Assembly (NCBI GenBank): GCA_018296165.2
Contig: JACKQL020000215.1
Location: forward strand, 1 to 44,401
Length of the DNA stretch: 44,401 bases
Direction: 5' to 3'
Origin: Termitomyces sp. T153
Lineage: Eukaryota > Basidiomycota > Agaricomycetes > Agaricales > Lyophyllaceae
Under the pieces are notes generated by a model, which was given only the letters and a program-made list of their open reading frames with translations, searched no databases and was not told the DNA's origin. Shown here piece after piece: positions 43,179-44,401 of the stretch; the first letter of the stretch is position 1, and each line of letters starts with the position of its first letter. Both the position numbers and the translations under genes were made by a program.

Positions 43179-44401
43179 TAGATCAAGACTCCCCCTTACT
43201 CCATTCTCAATGTCTGCATATAACCCTATATACAATCCCACCAGCTATCTAACTGACATCTATGGTCAACTGGTCCCTAAAAATCAGTATATCCTGTTCT
43301 ACTCAGGCTCACCTGCAGATCAGTACATTCTCCACTATTGGACTCCTAACTCCAACTAGGCATTCTACACTCCCTCCATCAGCCAGGGAATACCTCCAGG
43401 CTAGTGCCACTCTCCAGCATTCTCTGCCAATGACAACTACTCCTGCATGTACTCCAGAGGATTCTTCACAGCACCTCCCAACCCCATCTACCTTCCACCC
43501 ACTCACTACTATGCATACCCAGTTTCTGCTGCAGTTCCAGCCCCTCTGGAGCATCCAGATAATTATTTCCCTCTTTGATTACCATTTCCTGCTCAAATCC
43601 CTCCTTTCCCCAGATAGCAATGGGTCAAAGCCTATATCTAGCAGCACAACAAAGTCCTCCACTTCCTTCACCTCTCCCCCATGGAGTTTGCAAGGTGCAC
43701 CTGCACCCTTCTTATCAACTTAGGCTACTCCAACACTCCCGCAACTCCAGAGGTTTGAGCAAATCAGCTCTTCAACTTCCACAAACATTACCTACAGAGA
43801 AACCTCCCCAAAACCATGCAAGGCACCCTAGGAATTGATGCCAATCTACAAAACAAGCTGTGCACCCTGGTTGAAGAAATCCACACCAGTCTAAACCTCC
43901 ATCCATTCGAAGACCCTCTGGACCCCTCCCACTCCTTCCATGTGCAATGCAAGAAACCTGTCAGAACATAAAGCAAAGCCCTACCTCCCATTCCCCACCA
44001 GCAAGAAGAGCTTAATGCAGCATCCAACATCTTGAGAAGCCTCAACTCTATGGGGAGACTGTTTAACCAACCTGCCACTCACACTCTGGCCCTCTCCACT
44101 CATCCTCAGGCAAACTCTGTCCCCAGCACTTTTCATACATGAGACCAACCTGCCATCCCCAAGCTCTATACCCAACAGCTGCTCCTATGCACCAATGATG
44201 ACAACTGAACTCTCTCCTATATTGACAAGCCTAATAACCCCACCAACAAGATTGCCCCATGCAACAGCCCTTCCTGAGACAGACTCCCCCACTTTGACCT
44301 CCATGCCCTCCATGTCAATGCTCCTCCACCCTACTAGAACATCCCAGTTTCCCCAAGGCAATCCCTGGGCCCCAGGGCACCTTGACCCCCTCTCCCCATC
44401 A
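43179..44401 (+). pseudogene. Probable Family 3 gag start (Pro/Tyr-rich), open to the window edge
   Basis: A single frame holds for about 1.15 kb (from about 43220), broken only by stop codons, with few or no frameshifts. It starts Pro/Tyr/Ser-rich (YGQLVPKNQYILFYSGSP, THYYAYPVSAAVPAPLEHP). It becomes more ordered (KVLHFLHLSPMEFARCTC, ANLQNKLCTLVEEIHTSLNL, EELNAASNILRSLNSMGRLF). Most of the roughly eleven stops can be explained by one C-to-T or G-to-A change in CGA, CAG or TGG. Its place right after an LTR and primer site suggests gag. I see no zinc knuckle before the edge and no recognisable domain, so the call rests on position. Confidence 0.5.

Noticed and set aside
1..44401. Classical Neurospora-type RIP (CpA to TpA)
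   Set aside because: CpA and TpG remain very common while CpG is nearly absent, the opposite of CpA-directed RIP. CpG-directed decay fits better; a dinucleotide count would settle it.
1..44401. CRISPR array, tRNA, rRNA or bacterial operon
   Set aside because: No regular spaced repeats, no cloverleaf or rRNA core sequence, and no Shine-Dalgarno-led gene strings. Introns and retroelement types are fungal.

Overview
The window looks like an Agaricomycete-type (basidiomycete) fungal repeat cluster. This is inferred from Ty3/Gypsy chromoviruses with chromodomains, a spliced gene with five 50-78 bp GT-AG introns, and near-complete loss of CpG with abundant TpG/CpA. Such loss is expected where transposons carry methylated CpG. 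I see no rRNA or tRNA gene, no CRISPR array and no bacterial-type gene. Only one gene looks intact. Nearly all the rest is broken, nested LTR retrotransposon sequence. Families are numbered here for convenience only.

Layout. 1-5040: 3' part of a Family 1 Gypsy pol (RNase H-integrase), then an intact six-exon gene on the opposite strand (2481-3761), then an LTR-like promoter region. 5041-9385: minus-strand Family 2 chromovirus (pol, gag, 364-bp LTR). 9386-17423: plus-strand Family 3 chromodomain Gypsy. Its pol is inflated by a ~126-bp tandem repeat and two LTR insertions. It carries an antisense gene remnant between pol and the 3' LTR, and its 3' LTR is split by a 1009-bp solo LTR (LTR-B). 17424-19356: fragments of two elements in minus orientation, separated by a shrunken Tc1/mariner element. 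19357-27315: the longest element, a plus-strand Family 2 chromovirus (LTR, self-priming site, gag, protease, RT, RNase H, integrase, chromodomain, truncated 3' LTR). It is interrupted by two solo LTRs with perfect 4-bp target duplications (20532-21656 and 22347-23296). 27316-28606: minus-strand Family 2 gag and LTR end.

28640-35346: integrase of a Gypsy element, then a 220-bp LTR and the gag-protease-RT of a Family 4 Gypsy. 35347-39470: minus-strand Family 3 element (1047-bp LTR, antisense gene, pol C-terminus). 39480-41866: an unassigned stretch, a Family 4 LTR and a long broken ORF of unknown function. 41868-44401: two Family 3 LTRs in inverted orientation, then the start of a probable Family 3 gag.

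Three signals stand out. (1) Accessory genes lie antisense between pol and the 3' LTR in two different Gypsy families. One copy is fully open and spliced, while the adjacent pol is riddled with stops. (2) In Families 2 and 3, the bases just after the LTR are complementary to a site inside the LTR at the predicted RNA 5' end. This points to Tf1-like self-priming. (3) One solo LTR keeps 23 CpGs in 1.1 kb while its flanks have essentially none, marking it as the youngest layer of the nest.
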